A program made the translations under genes and the position numbers. Below, one piece after another: positions 23,999 through 32,967 of a stretch of DNA of 64,000 nucleotides. The notes under the pieces were generated by a model. The model searched no databases, had not been told where the DNA came from, and was given only the letters and a program-made list of their open reading frames with translations. The DNA is from JBBRYB01 sp038238115 (lineage in GTDB: Bacteria > Actinomycetota > Actinomycetes > Propionibacteriales > Nocardioidaceae), in assembly GCA_038238115.1 (NCBI GenBank), contig JBBRYB010000001.1, positions 1 to 64,000 of the forward strand, written 5' to 3'. Each line of letters opens with the position of its first letter. Within the stretch, counting starts at the first letter, position 1.

Positions 23999-25804
23999 AT
24001 GGTCCAACTTCCGCAGGGCTCAGCGGCAGTCCCCTCACGGCACATGGCCACCGCGCCACCGTCTGCGGTGGCGGACGTCACGGGCCTGGCGGTTACCCTC
24101 AGACGTGGAGGGCGCGACCTGCACGCTCTGCGGGGAGTCGACCTGCGGATTGAACCTGGGGAGATCGTCGGCCTGGTTGGGGAGTCGGGGTCCGGCAAGA
24201 CGGTGCTCGGTCTTTCCATACTGGGCTTGCTGCCCAAGTCCGCGCATGTTGAAGGCACCGTCACCATCGACGACGTGGACATGACCCGAGCCGATGAGTC
24301 GACACGACGCAAACTGCGCCGTCGTGCCCTCGGAGCGGTGTTTCAGGACCCGATGACCTCGCTCGATCCAACGATGCGAATTGGTGCGCAAGTCGAGGAG
24401 GTAGCTGACAGCGGCGAGGAGGTGCTCCACCTGCTCCGGGCCGTGGGAATCCCTGACGCCAAGCGGAGGCTGCGCGACTTTCCACATCAGCTCTCTGGTG
24501 GACTGCGACAGCGAGTCATGCTCGCAGTTGCGCTGGCTGGCAAACCGAAGCTTGTGATCGCCGATGAGCCCACGACGGCTCTGGACGTGACTGTGCAGGC
24601 GCAGGTGCTTTCCCTCTTCCGGGACATGCGTGACGAGTTCGGCTGCGCGGTCCTGCTGGTCACCCACGACCTTGCCGTCGCGTCCACCGTCGCTGATCGC
24701 ATTTGTGTTCTGTATGGCGGCCTTGTCTCGGAAGTCGGGCAAGCGCGAGCCGTCCTCGACAGTCCGGGACACCCGTACACCGCAGCCTTGGTGGCATCGC
24801 GCATCCAGCTGCACGCAGACCGCGGCCGAGAGCTGCCGGTCATCGCCGGTGAACCCCTCCATTCGGCCAGCAGCCCCACTGGGTGCAACTTCGCACCTCG
24901 GTGCCCCGCCGCCGCGTCACTGTGCGACGAGGAGCGCCCTGCCTTGACGATGGTTCGCGATCACGGAGGGCTCGCCGCATGCCATTTTCATGCAGGTCAA
25001 GACGTAGCCCGGGCACTGTCGACGGTGACGGCAGCGTGGAGCAAGGCTTCATCCGTATCCGCTGACGGTGGTGTGACGGTGCGTAGACTCAGTGTCCGAT
25101 TTCCGGGTCGGCGTGGATTGCGTCGCACTGAGCCCTTTGACGCTCTCAGCGACCTCGAGCTGACAGTTGCTGCTGGCGAGTCCGTTGCTCTCGTCGGGGA
25201 GAGCGGGAGCGGCAAGACGACGCTGCTGCGCGCCATCGCCGGCCTGCAAGCTCCGACATCAGGAAGCGTCGAGCTGGGCGGCTCCCGCCGAACTCCCCAA
25301 ATGGTCTTCCAGGACGCGGGGTCTTCCTTCACACCTTGGCTCACCGTTGGACAACACCTCCAGGAGCGGGTCGCTCATCTGCCCCACGCCGCGCGGCGCG
25401 CGCGGGTGGCCGAGGCACTCGAGCGGCTCGGGTTGCCAGCGGAAGTCTCGCGCGTACGGATCCAGCAGCTGTCTGGCGGGCAACGCCAACGGGCTGCCCT
25501 GGCCAGGGCCGTCATTGAGCCCCCTGACCTCTTGCTCTGTGACGAGCCGATCTCCGCACTCGACGCCTCCCTTGCCGCCAGCGTCTTGAACCTACTTGGA
25601 CGTCTGCGCAGGGAGTTGGGCTTCGGCATGGTGTTCGTGACTCATGACCTTGCAGCCGCCCGACTGATCGCTGACCGGATCATCGTCATGACTCACGGCC
25701 GAATCGTCGAAGAAGGCGCTGCTGACACGGTGATCAGTGACCCGTCGAACCCCTATACCAAGACGTTATTGGCCTCTGTTCCGGACGTGACACCATGCCG
25801 GTGA
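23999..25804 (+). CDS. Dipeptide/oligopeptide-type ABC transporter, two ATPase domains fused
   Basis: A 601-residue protein made of two ABC ATPase domains, equivalent to DppD and DppF in a single chain. Domain one has Walker A GESGSGKTVLG (about residue 62), signature LSGGLRQRV and ADEPTTALDVT; the Fe-S-like C-terminal block FAPRCPAAASLCDEERP follows. Domain two has GESGSGKTTLLRAIAGL (about 399), LSGGQRQRAALARA and DEPISALDAS. Its partners are the permeases at 25795 and 28246 and the binding protein at 26690. The next gene overlaps the stop by 10 bases. Confidence 0.9.
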   Translation: MVQLPQGSAAVPSRHMATAPPSAVADVTGLAVTLRRGGRDLHALRGVDLRIEPGEIVGLVGESGSGKTVLGLSILGLLPKSAHVEGTVTIDDVDMTRADESTRRKLRRRALGAVFQDPMTSLDPTMRIGAQVEEVADSGEEVLHLLRAVGIPDAKRRLRDFPHQLSGGLRQRVMLAVALAGKPKLVIADEPTTALDVTVQAQVLSLFRDMRDEFGCAVLLVTHDLAVASTVADRICVLYGGLVSEVGQARAVLDSPGHPYTAALVASRIQLHADRGRELPVIAGEPLHSASSPTGCNFAPRCPAAASLCDEERPALTMVRDHGGLAACHFHAGQDVARALSTVTAAWSKASSVSADGGVTVRRLSVRFPGRRGLRRTEPFDALSDLELTVAAGESVALVGESGSGKTTLLRAIAGLQAPTSGSVELGGSRRTPQMVFQDAGSSFTPWLTVGQHLQERVAHLPHAARRARVAEALERLGLPAEVSRVRIQQLSGGQRQRAALARAVIEPPDLLLCDEPISALDASLAASVLNLLGRLRRELGFGMVFVTHDLAAARLIADRIIVMTHGRIVEEGAADTVISDPSNPYTKTLLASVPDVTPCR

Positions 25805-26667
25805 GAAGAGTCGTAAGACCCGGTTCAGCGGCCGCCGCGGCGAACCTGACGCGACGAGATGAAGGGCGCCTGCGGCGCCTCGGGATGGTCGAGCGCGTAG
25901 GCATCGTCGTGCTCCTGCTCTTGCTGGCCGTGTCGCTGGCGGCTCCACTCTTTGTGGCCGACCCAGTGATCTCGGTGGCGCCATCCTTCGAACCGCCGTC
26001 AACCAGACACCTGCTCGGCACCGACGATGTGGGCCAGGACATCTTCTCGCGGGTGATGTACGGACTGCGGACAAGCTGGCTGAGCGCGGTAGTCGTGATT
26101 GCGTCAGCCATCGTCATGGGGGGTGCGATCGGTCTACTCGCCGGCGCCCGCGGAGGATGGATCGACGCGCTGCTGATGCGTCTCACTGACACGTTCCTCG
26201 CGCTGCCCGGCCCGGTACTCGCCATTGCAGTGGCTGCCGCGCTCGGCGCGAGCCTTCGCAATACGGTGATCGGCATCGCGGTGGTCTGGTGGCCATGGTA
26301 CGCGCGCCTCGTCAGGGGGGAGATTCGTTCCCTGGCTGCTCGGCCCCACGTCGACGCGGCCCGGCTCAGTGGCGTGTCACGGACCAGACTGATGTTCCGT
26401 CACCTGCTGCCCGGTGCGCTCCCTCCGGTCATCGTCACAGCCAGTTTGGACATTCAGATACTGGTCCTGACTCTTGCCGGCCTCTCGTTCATCGGACTTG
26501 GCGCGCCGGCCCCCTCACCAGAGCTCGGCGCCATGGCTGCCCGGGGTGCGGACTACCTTTTCGCCAGTCCATGGATCCCCCTGGCGCCGGGGTGCGCCCT
26601 GTTCCTTCTCGCCGTCGCAGCAAACCTTGCAGGCGACGGCATTCGCGACCTGTTCGATCGCGGTTGA
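25795..26667 (+). CDS. ABC transporter permease, DppC type
   Basis: A 290-residue inner-membrane permease of the dipeptide/oligopeptide-type class, with N-terminal OppC-like segment and the membrane block. Recognisable: TRHLLGTDDVGQDIFSRVMYGLRTSW and the EAA loop ARLSGVSRTRLMFRHLLPGALPPVIV that contacts the ATPase. About six membrane spans. It overlaps the ATPase gene by 10 bases, so translation is coupled. Confidence 0.9.
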   Translation: MPVRRVVRPGSAAAAANLTRRDEGRLRRLGMVERVGIVVLLLLLAVSLAAPLFVADPVISVAPSFEPPSTRHLLGTDDVGQDIFSRVMYGLRTSWLSAVVVIASAIVMGGAIGLLAGARGGWIDALLMRLTDTFLALPGPVLAIAVAAALGASLRNTVIGIAVVWWPWYARLVRGEIRSLAARPHVDAARLSGVSRTRLMFRHLLPGALPPVIVTASLDIQILVLTLAGLSFIGLGAPAPSPELGAMAARGADYLFASPWIPLAPGCALFLLAVAANLAGDGIRDLFDRG

Positions 26668-26689
26668 CATGCCGACTCAAGGAGGCCTC

Positions 26690-28237
26690 GTGCCCAGCAG
26701 ACTACGAACACGTGTTGCCATCGCTGTACTCGCCACGCTCTTCGTCGCGGCATGCAGTGGCGGTGGACAACAACAGGACCAGGCGGCGGGCGACGCCGAG
26801 ACGCTCAACATCGCCTTCTTCGCTGACATGGCTACCGCCGACCCCGACGTCTTCTACGACATCGAAGGGCTCGCCGTCATGCAGTCGGTATACGAAGGCC
26901 TCGTGCGATACGCCCCTGGAGGAACCGAGATCGTAGGGGACCTGGCGGAGTCGTGGGACGTATCCGCCGACGGGCTCACGTATACCTTCACGCTGAGAGA
27001 TGCCTTGACCTTCGCAGACGGCAGCATGATTGACAGCGCGGCCATCCAGGCAAGCTTCGAGCGGCGGAGCGCTGTCGGACAAGGTCCGTCCTACATGCTC
27101 GCTGGGGTCGACAGCTACGAGACGCCTGACCCGAAAACGTTCATCGTCAACCTGAAGGACCCCGACGTCGCATTCCTGCACTATCTGGCATCGGCTTGGG
27201 GCCCGAAGGCGATCAACCCGACGGTGCTCAAGGAGAACGCTGATGACCAAGCTCAGAAGTACCTGGAAACACACTCCGCGGGCAGCGGTCCTTACGTCAT
27301 CGAGGAGTTCACCCGCGGGACCGGCTACACCCTTACGCGCAACGAGAACTACTGGGGCGACAAGCCGCAGTTCGCGACGGTGAAGGTCGCCATCACACCC
27401 GACGTCTCCAGCCAGATCCTGGCTTTGGAGCGCGGCGACCTTGACTTGATAGCTCACGGGTTCCCTCTCACGAGCCTGTCGACTGTCGAGGGCAATGCCA
27501 ACCTAACCGTTGATCAGTTTCCCTCACTGGGGACGACAACGCTGTACCTCAACCAGAACAAGGACTCGCTGGCCGACGTGGGGACCCGGGAGGCACTGAT
27601 CCGCGCTCTGGACGTCCCTGGCCTGGTGAACGAGGTATACGGTGACACGGCTGCCGTTCCCGACAACGCCTATCCTTCCGGGCTGCTCGATCCTTCATTG
27701 GCGCCGGTCGACTACTCGCCTGGAGACCCATCCGCACTGTCGGGACAGGACATCAGCCTCGACATCGTCTATACACCCGATTCGAGCGGGGTTCAGCGCC
27801 GCCTCGCTGACCTCATGCGCCAACGCCTCGCGGCTGTCGGAGTCGCGTCAACGCCACGCCAGGCGCAGCTTGCGGAAGTCTTCGGCTATCGCGATGATGT
27901 CGCAAACGCCGCTGACATCTACGTCTCCACACCGACCCCCGACGGAGCCCATCCCGACACCTGGGGACGGATCGTGTGGTACACGAAGGGACCGCTGAAC
28001 TTCTTCAACTACTCGAACCCCGAGGTCGACGCAGCGCTGGACCGCGGACTGGTGGAAGTCGACCCAGACGCGGCCGCTCAGGCATACACCCAGGCCGGCA
28101 CGTTGGCGACGCAGGACTGGTCCGTGGTGCCCATCGCGTACGTGAGTGACGTGGTGGTCACTCGGGCTGACCTGACGGGAGTTGAGCACACTCCGGCGTA
28201 CCCCTGGACCGTTGACCTCGCCGGCCTCGGCCGCTAG
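26690..28237 (+). CDS. ABC transporter substrate-binding lipoprotein (SBP family 5)
   Basis: A 515-residue extracellular binding protein of the DppA/OppA class. The lipobox LFVAAC places the lipidated cysteine at residue 22. The family-5 signature appears as GLTYTFTLRDALTFADGSMI. The GTG at 26690 was chosen over the ATG at 26669 because GGAGG lies four bases upstream and gives a clean signal peptide. Substrate unknown; neighbours point to a glycosylated or amide-bearing compound. Confidence 0.9.
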   Translation: MPSRLRTRVAIAVLATLFVAACSGGGQQQDQAAGDAETLNIAFFADMATADPDVFYDIEGLAVMQSVYEGLVRYAPGGTEIVGDLAESWDVSADGLTYTFTLRDALTFADGSMIDSAAIQASFERRSAVGQGPSYMLAGVDSYETPDPKTFIVNLKDPDVAFLHYLASAWGPKAINPTVLKENADDQAQKYLETHSAGSGPYVIEEFTRGTGYTLTRNENYWGDKPQFATVKVAITPDVSSQILALERGDLDLIAHGFPLTSLSTVEGNANLTVDQFPSLGTTTLYLNQNKDSLADVGTREALIRALDVPGLVNEVYGDTAAVPDNAYPSGLLDPSLAPVDYSPGDPSALSGQDISLDIVYTPDSSGVQRRLADLMRQRLAAVGVASTPRQAQLAEVFGYRDDVANAADIYVSTPTPDGAHPDTWGRIVWYTKGPLNFFNYSNPEVDAALDRGLVEVDPDAAAQAYTQAGTLATQDWSVVPIAYVSDVVVTRADLTGVEHTPAYPWTVDLAGLGR

Positions 28238-28245
28238 GAGGAGGC

Positions 28246-29241
28246 ATGACTCGGTTTGTTCTTGTCCGGGCCGTAGGCGCCGTGGGCGTATTGCTGGCGC
28301 TGGTCACTGTCGTGTTCGTGCTGCAGACAGCCGTGCCCGGCGATCCCGTCCGAGCAAGCGTCGGCGTCAACGCTTCCGACCAGGTCGTCGAAACCGAACG
28401 ACACCGGCTGGGCTTGGACGAGCCACTTCCCACCCAGTACGCCACGTATCTGGGCCAGGTGGCACAGGGGCAGTTCGGCGAGTCGCTGCGCACCGGACGC
28501 GATGTCCGCGACGACATCGCAGCCTTCTTGCCTGCCACCCTCGAGCTAGCCGGTTTCAGCATCCTGCTGGCTGCCGTCGGCGGCTTGCTGATAGGCGTCC
28601 TGACGGTCGTATCGTCGCGCGTCGCCACGCCGGCCCGGTTGCTGTTCGTCGGTGGCGCCTCGGTCCCCTCCTTTCTGCTCGCGCTGATCCTCATCTACGT
28701 CTTCTATTTCAAGCTGTCGTGGTTGCCGCTGTCTGGTCGCACCAGCATCGCCGACGCACCGACCGGTCCCACGGGTTTGCTGCTGCTGGACTCGCTCCTT
28801 CATGCGCGTCTTGACGTGTTCGTGGACGCAGTACGCCACCTGATCCTCCCGGGAGTGGCACTCGCACTCGTCCCAGCGGTGGCCATCGGCCGCGTGTTGC
28901 GCTCGTCGCTGATCGAGGTCTACCGCGCCGACTTCATACGCACACTCCACGCCAAAGGCCTAAGCCCGCGATCCGTGCTGTTCGGGCACGCGTTGCGCAA
29001 CGCGCTGTCCGCACCGCTGACCATGGCCGGCCTTCAGCTCGGCCTACTACTCGGCGGAGTAGTGATCGTGGAAGCCATATTCGCGTGGCCCGGTATCGGT
29101 CTGTACCTGAACCAGTCCATCGAGTTCGGTGATCTGCGTGCGATCGCCGGCGTAACGCTCGTCGTGGGTGCCGGGTACGTCCTCGTCAACACCCTCGTCG
29201 ATCTCGCGCAAGCCGCAGCCGACCCACGCATTCGCCTCTAG
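28246..29241 (+). CDS. ABC transporter permease, DppB type
   Basis: A 331-residue permease of the DppB class. N-terminal LLALVTVVFVLQTAVPGDPVRA is the class-typical first span, and the cytoplasmic ATPase-contact loop reads YRADFIRTLHAKGLSPRSVLFGHALRNALS. Hydrophobic segments fit six spans. Unusually, the permease pair is split: DppC precedes the binding protein and DppB follows it. The GATase-like gene follows directly. Confidence 0.9.
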   Translation: MTRFVLVRAVGAVGVLLALVTVVFVLQTAVPGDPVRASVGVNASDQVVETERHRLGLDEPLPTQYATYLGQVAQGQFGESLRTGRDVRDDIAAFLPATLELAGFSILLAAVGGLLIGVLTVVSSRVATPARLLFVGGASVPSFLLALILIYVFYFKLSWLPLSGRTSIADAPTGPTGLLLLDSLLHARLDVFVDAVRHLILPGVALALVPAVAIGRVLRSSLIEVYRADFIRTLHAKGLSPRSVLFGHALRNALSAPLTMAGLQLGLLLGGVVIVEAIFAWPGIGLYLNQSIEFGDLRAIAGVTLVVGAGYVLVNTLVDLAQAAADPRIRL

Positions 29242-29249
29242 GAGTTGCC

Positions 29250-30014
29250 ATCAACGATATTCACCGCCGTGCCCTCCTCGCCGGAGAGACCTGGCTTACA
29301 TACGGGATCCATCAGAAGGGTTTCTCCGCCTACACCACGGGCGGGTATGACGTCGGCAGCGAGGAGTTCGTTGCTGCGCTGAGCGCCCGGGGATGGAATG
29401 TCGACCACATCGCCAACCACGACGCAACAGAGGCGTTTCCCACGACAGTGGAAGCGCTGGACGTCTACGACGTCGTGATCCTCAGCGACATCGGAGCCGA
29501 CACCCTCTTGCTGCACCCAGACACGTTCATACGCGGCGAGCGGACACCAAATCGCCTAGCCGTCATCGATGAGTGGGTTCGCTCAGGCGGTGCCCTTCTC
29601 ATGGTCGGGGGCTACATGTCCTTCGCCGGCTTCGAAGGCAAGGGTCGGTACCACGCTACGCCGGTGGAGGAATGCCTCCCGGTGGAGATCAAGGGCTACG
29701 ACGACCGTGCCGAGCGGCCAGAGGGAGTGCATCCGAGCGTGGAAGCTGGCCAGCACCCCATCCTGGAAGGCCTTCCGAAAGCGTGGCCATACTTCCTCGG
29801 CTACAACAGGCTCACGGCTAAGCCGCAAGGCGAGGTCTTGCTCGCAGTGGAAGGTGACCCATTCCTCGTTGTCGGGCCTCGAGGAAAAGGCAGATCCGCA
29901 GCCTTCGCGTCTGACTGCTCTCCCCATTGGGGCAGTCCGGCCTTCATGTCGTGGGAAGGGTACGGCCCGTTCTGGGATCAGTTGTTGGGCTGGCTTGCTG
30001 GGCCCAACAACTGA
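29250..30014 (+). CDS. GATase1-like/ThuA-like cytoplasmic protein with ATC start
   Basis: A 254-residue protein resembling the glutamine-amidotransferase-like family (PF07090-type). The conserved N-terminus INDIHRRALLAGETWLTYGI, then KGFSAYTTGGYDVGSEEF and VVILSDIGADTLLLHPDTF identify it; later blocks are GGALLMVGGYMSFAGFEGKGRYH and GPRGKGRSAAFASDCSPHWG. The conserved part begins before any ATG, GTG or TTG: in frame only ATC at 29250 (GGAG at 29241-29244, spacing 5) or ATT at 29259 is available, and GTG 29448 would delete about 66 conserved residues. Role unknown, probably a hydrolase or isomerase in the same catabolic operon. Confidence 0.75.
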   Translation: MNDIHRRALLAGETWLTYGIHQKGFSAYTTGGYDVGSEEFVAALSARGWNVDHIANHDATEAFPTTVEALDVYDVVILSDIGADTLLLHPDTFIRGERTPNRLAVIDEWVRSGGALLMVGGYMSFAGFEGKGRYHATPVEECLPVEIKGYDDRAERPEGVHPSVEAGQHPILEGLPKAWPYFLGYNRLTAKPQGEVLLAVEGDPFLVVGPRGKGRSAAFASDCSPHWGSPAFMSWEGYGPFWDQLLGWLAGPNN

Positions 30015-30078
30015 TGCCAGCGAACGTCCGGCCGCCGGCTGTCACGCAATTCCTCTGGCGATCCGTCGGGCGAGCCTC

Positions 30079-31008
30079 GTGAGCAAGGTTCCACGGATCG
30101 TGGTTGTCGGGTCCACGATGATGGATCTCATCGCCTACGCACCTGTCCTTCCAGAGGCGGGAGAAACGCTACGCGGGTCACAGTTTCGCCTCGGCTTTGG
30201 CGGCAAAGGGGCCAACCAGGCCGTCATGGCGGCGGGACTGGGCGCTGAGGTCATCTTCGTCAATCGGGTCGGCGACGACGTCTTCGGGGAGCTGACCCGC
30301 AAACACCTGGCTGAACAGGGACTCCAGCTCAGACTCGGTGACCCGATAGATGCTGTCTCGACAGGTGTGGCGCCAATCTGGGTCGAACCGTCCGGCGCGA
30401 ATCGCATCATCATCGTGCCCGGTGCGAACGAAGCCCTTACCCCGGAGAGTGTTCGTGCCGAGCTCACGGACCTCGACCATGTGGACTGTGTCGTCTGCCA
30501 ACTCGAGATCCCTCAGGATTCAGTCGCGGAAGCCTTCCGATTTGGTCGTCGGTGGGGGGCCGTGAACATTCTCAACCCCGCTCCTGCGGCCCCCATACAC
30601 GACGACGTGCTGGCCCTCACCGACTGGCTTATTCCGAACGAGAGCGAGTTCGAAGGCATCGCAGGTGCACCACCCGAGGACGCCGAAATTCTCCAGGCTG
30701 CCACCAGCATTCAAGGCCGCCTTCTGGTCACCCTGGGCAAGTCGGGAGCCGCCTTTGCAGCTGGCGAGACAGTCCGCCGCATCCCCGCCCTGCGGGTCAC
30801 ACCCAACGACACCACGGGCGCTGGTGATGCATTCGTGGGCGGCTTCGCCTATGCAATCGCAGCGGGGCTGGACGTGGAAACGGCGGTCAGGGTGGGCACC
30901 CTTTGCGGCTCCCTCAGCACCCGCCGACAGGGAACTCAAACATCGTTTCCAAGCCCCCAGGAAGTATGGGTGCATCTGGACTCGTCCGGCCGCGGTGCGG
31001 ATGCCTGA
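30079..31008 (+). CDS. Ribokinase/PfkB family sugar kinase
   Basis: A 309-residue PfkB-family kinase. The first signature is LGFGGKGANQAVMAAGLGAEV near residue 40; the second, with the catalytic Asp, is DTTGAGDAFVGGFAYA near 245. It would phosphorylate a pentose or nucleoside-type sugar released in the cytoplasm from the imported compound. GTG at 30079 gives the family's usual start (VPRIVVVGSTMMDL). It closes the LacI operon. Confidence 0.9.
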   Translation: MSKVPRIVVVGSTMMDLIAYAPVLPEAGETLRGSQFRLGFGGKGANQAVMAAGLGAEVIFVNRVGDDVFGELTRKHLAEQGLQLRLGDPIDAVSTGVAPIWVEPSGANRIIIVPGANEALTPESVRAELTDLDHVDCVVCQLEIPQDSVAEAFRFGRRWGAVNILNPAPAAPIHDDVLALTDWLIPNESEFEGIAGAPPEDAEILQAATSIQGRLLVTLGKSGAAFAAGETVRRIPALRVTPNDTTGAGDAFVGGFAYAIAAGLDVETAVRVGTLCGSLSTRRQGTQTSFPSPQEVWVHLDSSGRGADA

Positions 31009-31068
31009 CTGCCCAGGGGTTTCCAGACTGAACGGTCGAAAACCGCCGGCGCAGGAGATGAGCCGTGG

Positions 31069-31893
31069 CTACGCGGGAGACTCCACCGGCAAAGCAGAGT
31101 CCAGGCCACGACGCAGCACTCCCCGCAGCGTGCGCTCGGTCATCGCGAAATGGCTCTGCGCGATGTGACCGGCCTGTTCGACGTCACCCCTGACGACGGC
31201 TTCGACGAGTGCGGTGTGCTCGTCAAGCGCCCGATCGAAGACGTCGCGGTTGTAGGGCTCGATCGGGAAGCCAAAGGTGATGGTGACGAGCAGGCTTCGG
31301 GTTAGCGAGGCAACCTGCGGGTTGCCGGTCGCGTCGGTGACCGCCTGGTGGATGGCCGTGTCGGCGGCATGCTCCTGCTGCGGGGTCTGAGCGCTGGCGA
31401 AGCCGCTCAGGGCACTCCTGAGTGCGGTGATGTCGTCGCTGGTGCGCCGCTCCGCCGCGGTCCGCGCGACCATGCCTTCGACCAGACCGCGCAGATCGAA
31501 GAGCTCCTCCAACTGGGACCAGCGAGCCCCGAGTGTCCGCGCGACAGCCTCGGCGGAGTTGCTGGACCAGTCATTGCGGACAAACGCCCCACCGCTGCGG
31601 CCTCGCCGTACTTCCACGATCCCCGCCGACCGCAGCCGCCCCATCGCCTCGTGCGCCGTGGACCTGCTCACCCCAAGCATCTGGACGAGCGCACGTTCCA
31701 CGGGAAGCCGCTCCCCTGGGACGAACTCGCCGATGGCGATCGCAGTGAGGAGCCGATCGGCGACCTCGTCGACGACACTCGAGACCTGAAGGGGGCGCGC
31801 CAGCGATCCTGCCGCTGTCTCGGCGAGAGCCTGCCCCACGAAACGCCCGATCTCGTCGAACCGGGGGTGAGTCGACATGGTATCTCTGGGCAT
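31069..31893 (-). CDS. GntR family regulator (FCD domain)
   Basis: A 274-residue FadR-type repressor. The winged helix (about residues 30-95) contains IAIGEFVPGERLPVERALVQMLGVSRSTAHEAMGRL and ends VRRGRSGGAFV. The C-terminal FCD domain is helical with the metal-type pattern including AIHQAV and DEHTALVEAVVRGD. The ATG at 31893 has a GGAGG site seven bases upstream. The gene is divergent from the peptidase/ABC operon at 32052 and is its likely regulator. Confidence 0.88.
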   Translation of the reverse strand: MPRDTMSTHPRFDEIGRFVGQALAETAAGSLARPLQVSSVVDEVADRLLTAIAIGEFVPGERLPVERALVQMLGVSRSTAHEAMGRLRSAGIVEVRRGRSGGAFVRNDWSSNSAEAVARTLGARWSQLEELFDLRGLVEGMVARTAAERRTSDDITALRSALSGFASAQTPQQEHAADTAIHQAVTDATGNPQVASLTRSLLVTITFGFPIEPYNRDVFDRALDEHTALVEAVVRGDVEQAGHIAQSHFAMTERTLRGVLRRGLDSALPVESPA

Positions 31894-32051
31894 GTGTGGC
31901 ACCTCCATTACAGCACCGCCGTGTGAAGCAGGGTACGGATCGAACCGTTACCTGAAAAGGCTTGCTTCTAAGTCCATTGATGGACGAGGCTAAGCCGTCT
32001 GCCGCGCCAGCCACGCGCGGCGCGCCATCATCGACCTCAACAGGAGGACCC

Positions 32052-32957
32052 GTGGCGATTCCTGAACCGGACAGGTCAGGCTCGTTGGCCTTTCGCGACT
32101 GGCAAACCTGGTACCGCATCACGGGAGACCTCAAGACGGCGACCAAGACCCCCGTTGTCGTCCTCCACGGGGGGCCCGGAGCCACGCACAACTACACCCT
32201 CCGGATGGCACGCCTTGTCGAGCAAGGCTGGCCGGTCGTCCACTACGACCAGCTGGGCGCGGGGCTGTCCACGCACCTGCGTGACAAGGGGCCCGACTTC
32301 TGGACCGTGGACCTGTTCCTCGACGAGCTCGACAACCTGCTGACAGGTCTCGGCGTGAGCGGCTGCTATCACGTGATCGGCCAGTCGTGGGGCGGGATGC
32401 TCGGCGCCGAGCACGCCATCGGCCTTCCGTCCGGTCTGCGCAGCCTGGTGATCGCCGACTCGCCCGCGTCGATGGAGTTGTGGGTCTCCGAGGCCAACCG
32501 ACTGCGTGACGACCTGCCGCCAGAGGTCCAGAAGGTGCTGCTGCAGCACGAGGAGGCCGAGACCACGGACAGCCCAGAGTACGCCGAAGCGGAGAAGGTG
32601 TTCTACGACCGGCACGTCTGCCGCGTCGTCCCCAATCCGCCGGAGGTCGCTCAGACCTTTGCCAACATCGCCGAGGACCCGACCGTCTACCACACGATGA
32701 ATGGGCCGAGTGAGTTCCACGTCGTCGGCACGCTGGGCAACTGGTCGGTGATCGACCGACTGTCCAGCATCGCCGCCCCCACCCTGCTGGTGTCCGGCGC
32801 TCATGACGAGGCTACCCCGGCGACCATGCAGCCCTTCATGGACGGCATCCGCGATGTGCAGTGGGAGATGTTCGCCCAGTCCAGCCACATGCCTCACGTC
32901 GAGGAGGAAGAGCGCTTTCTCTCCGTGGTGGGCGCCTTCCTGCAAGACCACGAGTGA
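32052..32957 (+). CDS. Proline iminopeptidase-like alpha/beta hydrolase
   Basis: A 301-residue alpha/beta hydrolase of peptidase family S33. The oxyanion motif HGGPGATHNYT and the nucleophile elbow GQSWGGMLGAEHA are intact; the acid and His are in SGAHDEATP and SSHMPHVEEEE. It would remove N-terminal proline or related residues from short peptides. GTG at 32052 has an AGGAGG site. It heads an operon with a dipeptide-type importer, so it likely processes imported peptides. Confidence 0.88.
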   Translation: MAIPEPDRSGSLAFRDWQTWYRITGDLKTATKTPVVVLHGGPGATHNYTLRMARLVEQGWPVVHYDQLGAGLSTHLRDKGPDFWTVDLFLDELDNLLTGLGVSGCYHVIGQSWGGMLGAEHAIGLPSGLRSLVIADSPASMELWVSEANRLRDDLPPEVQKVLLQHEEAETTDSPEYAEAEKVFYDRHVCRVVPNPPEVAQTFANIAEDPTVYHTMNGPSEFHVVGTLGNWSVIDRLSSIAAPTLLVSGAHDEATPATMQPFMDGIRDVQWEMFAQSSHMPHVEEEERFLSVVGAFLQDHE

Positions 32958-32967
32958 AAGAGACCTC

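Noticed and set aside
26702..27457. 251-codon minus-strand frame in the binding protein gene
   Set aside because: Shadow; no signal peptide, no domain, and it is antisense to a convincing SBP5 lipoprotein.
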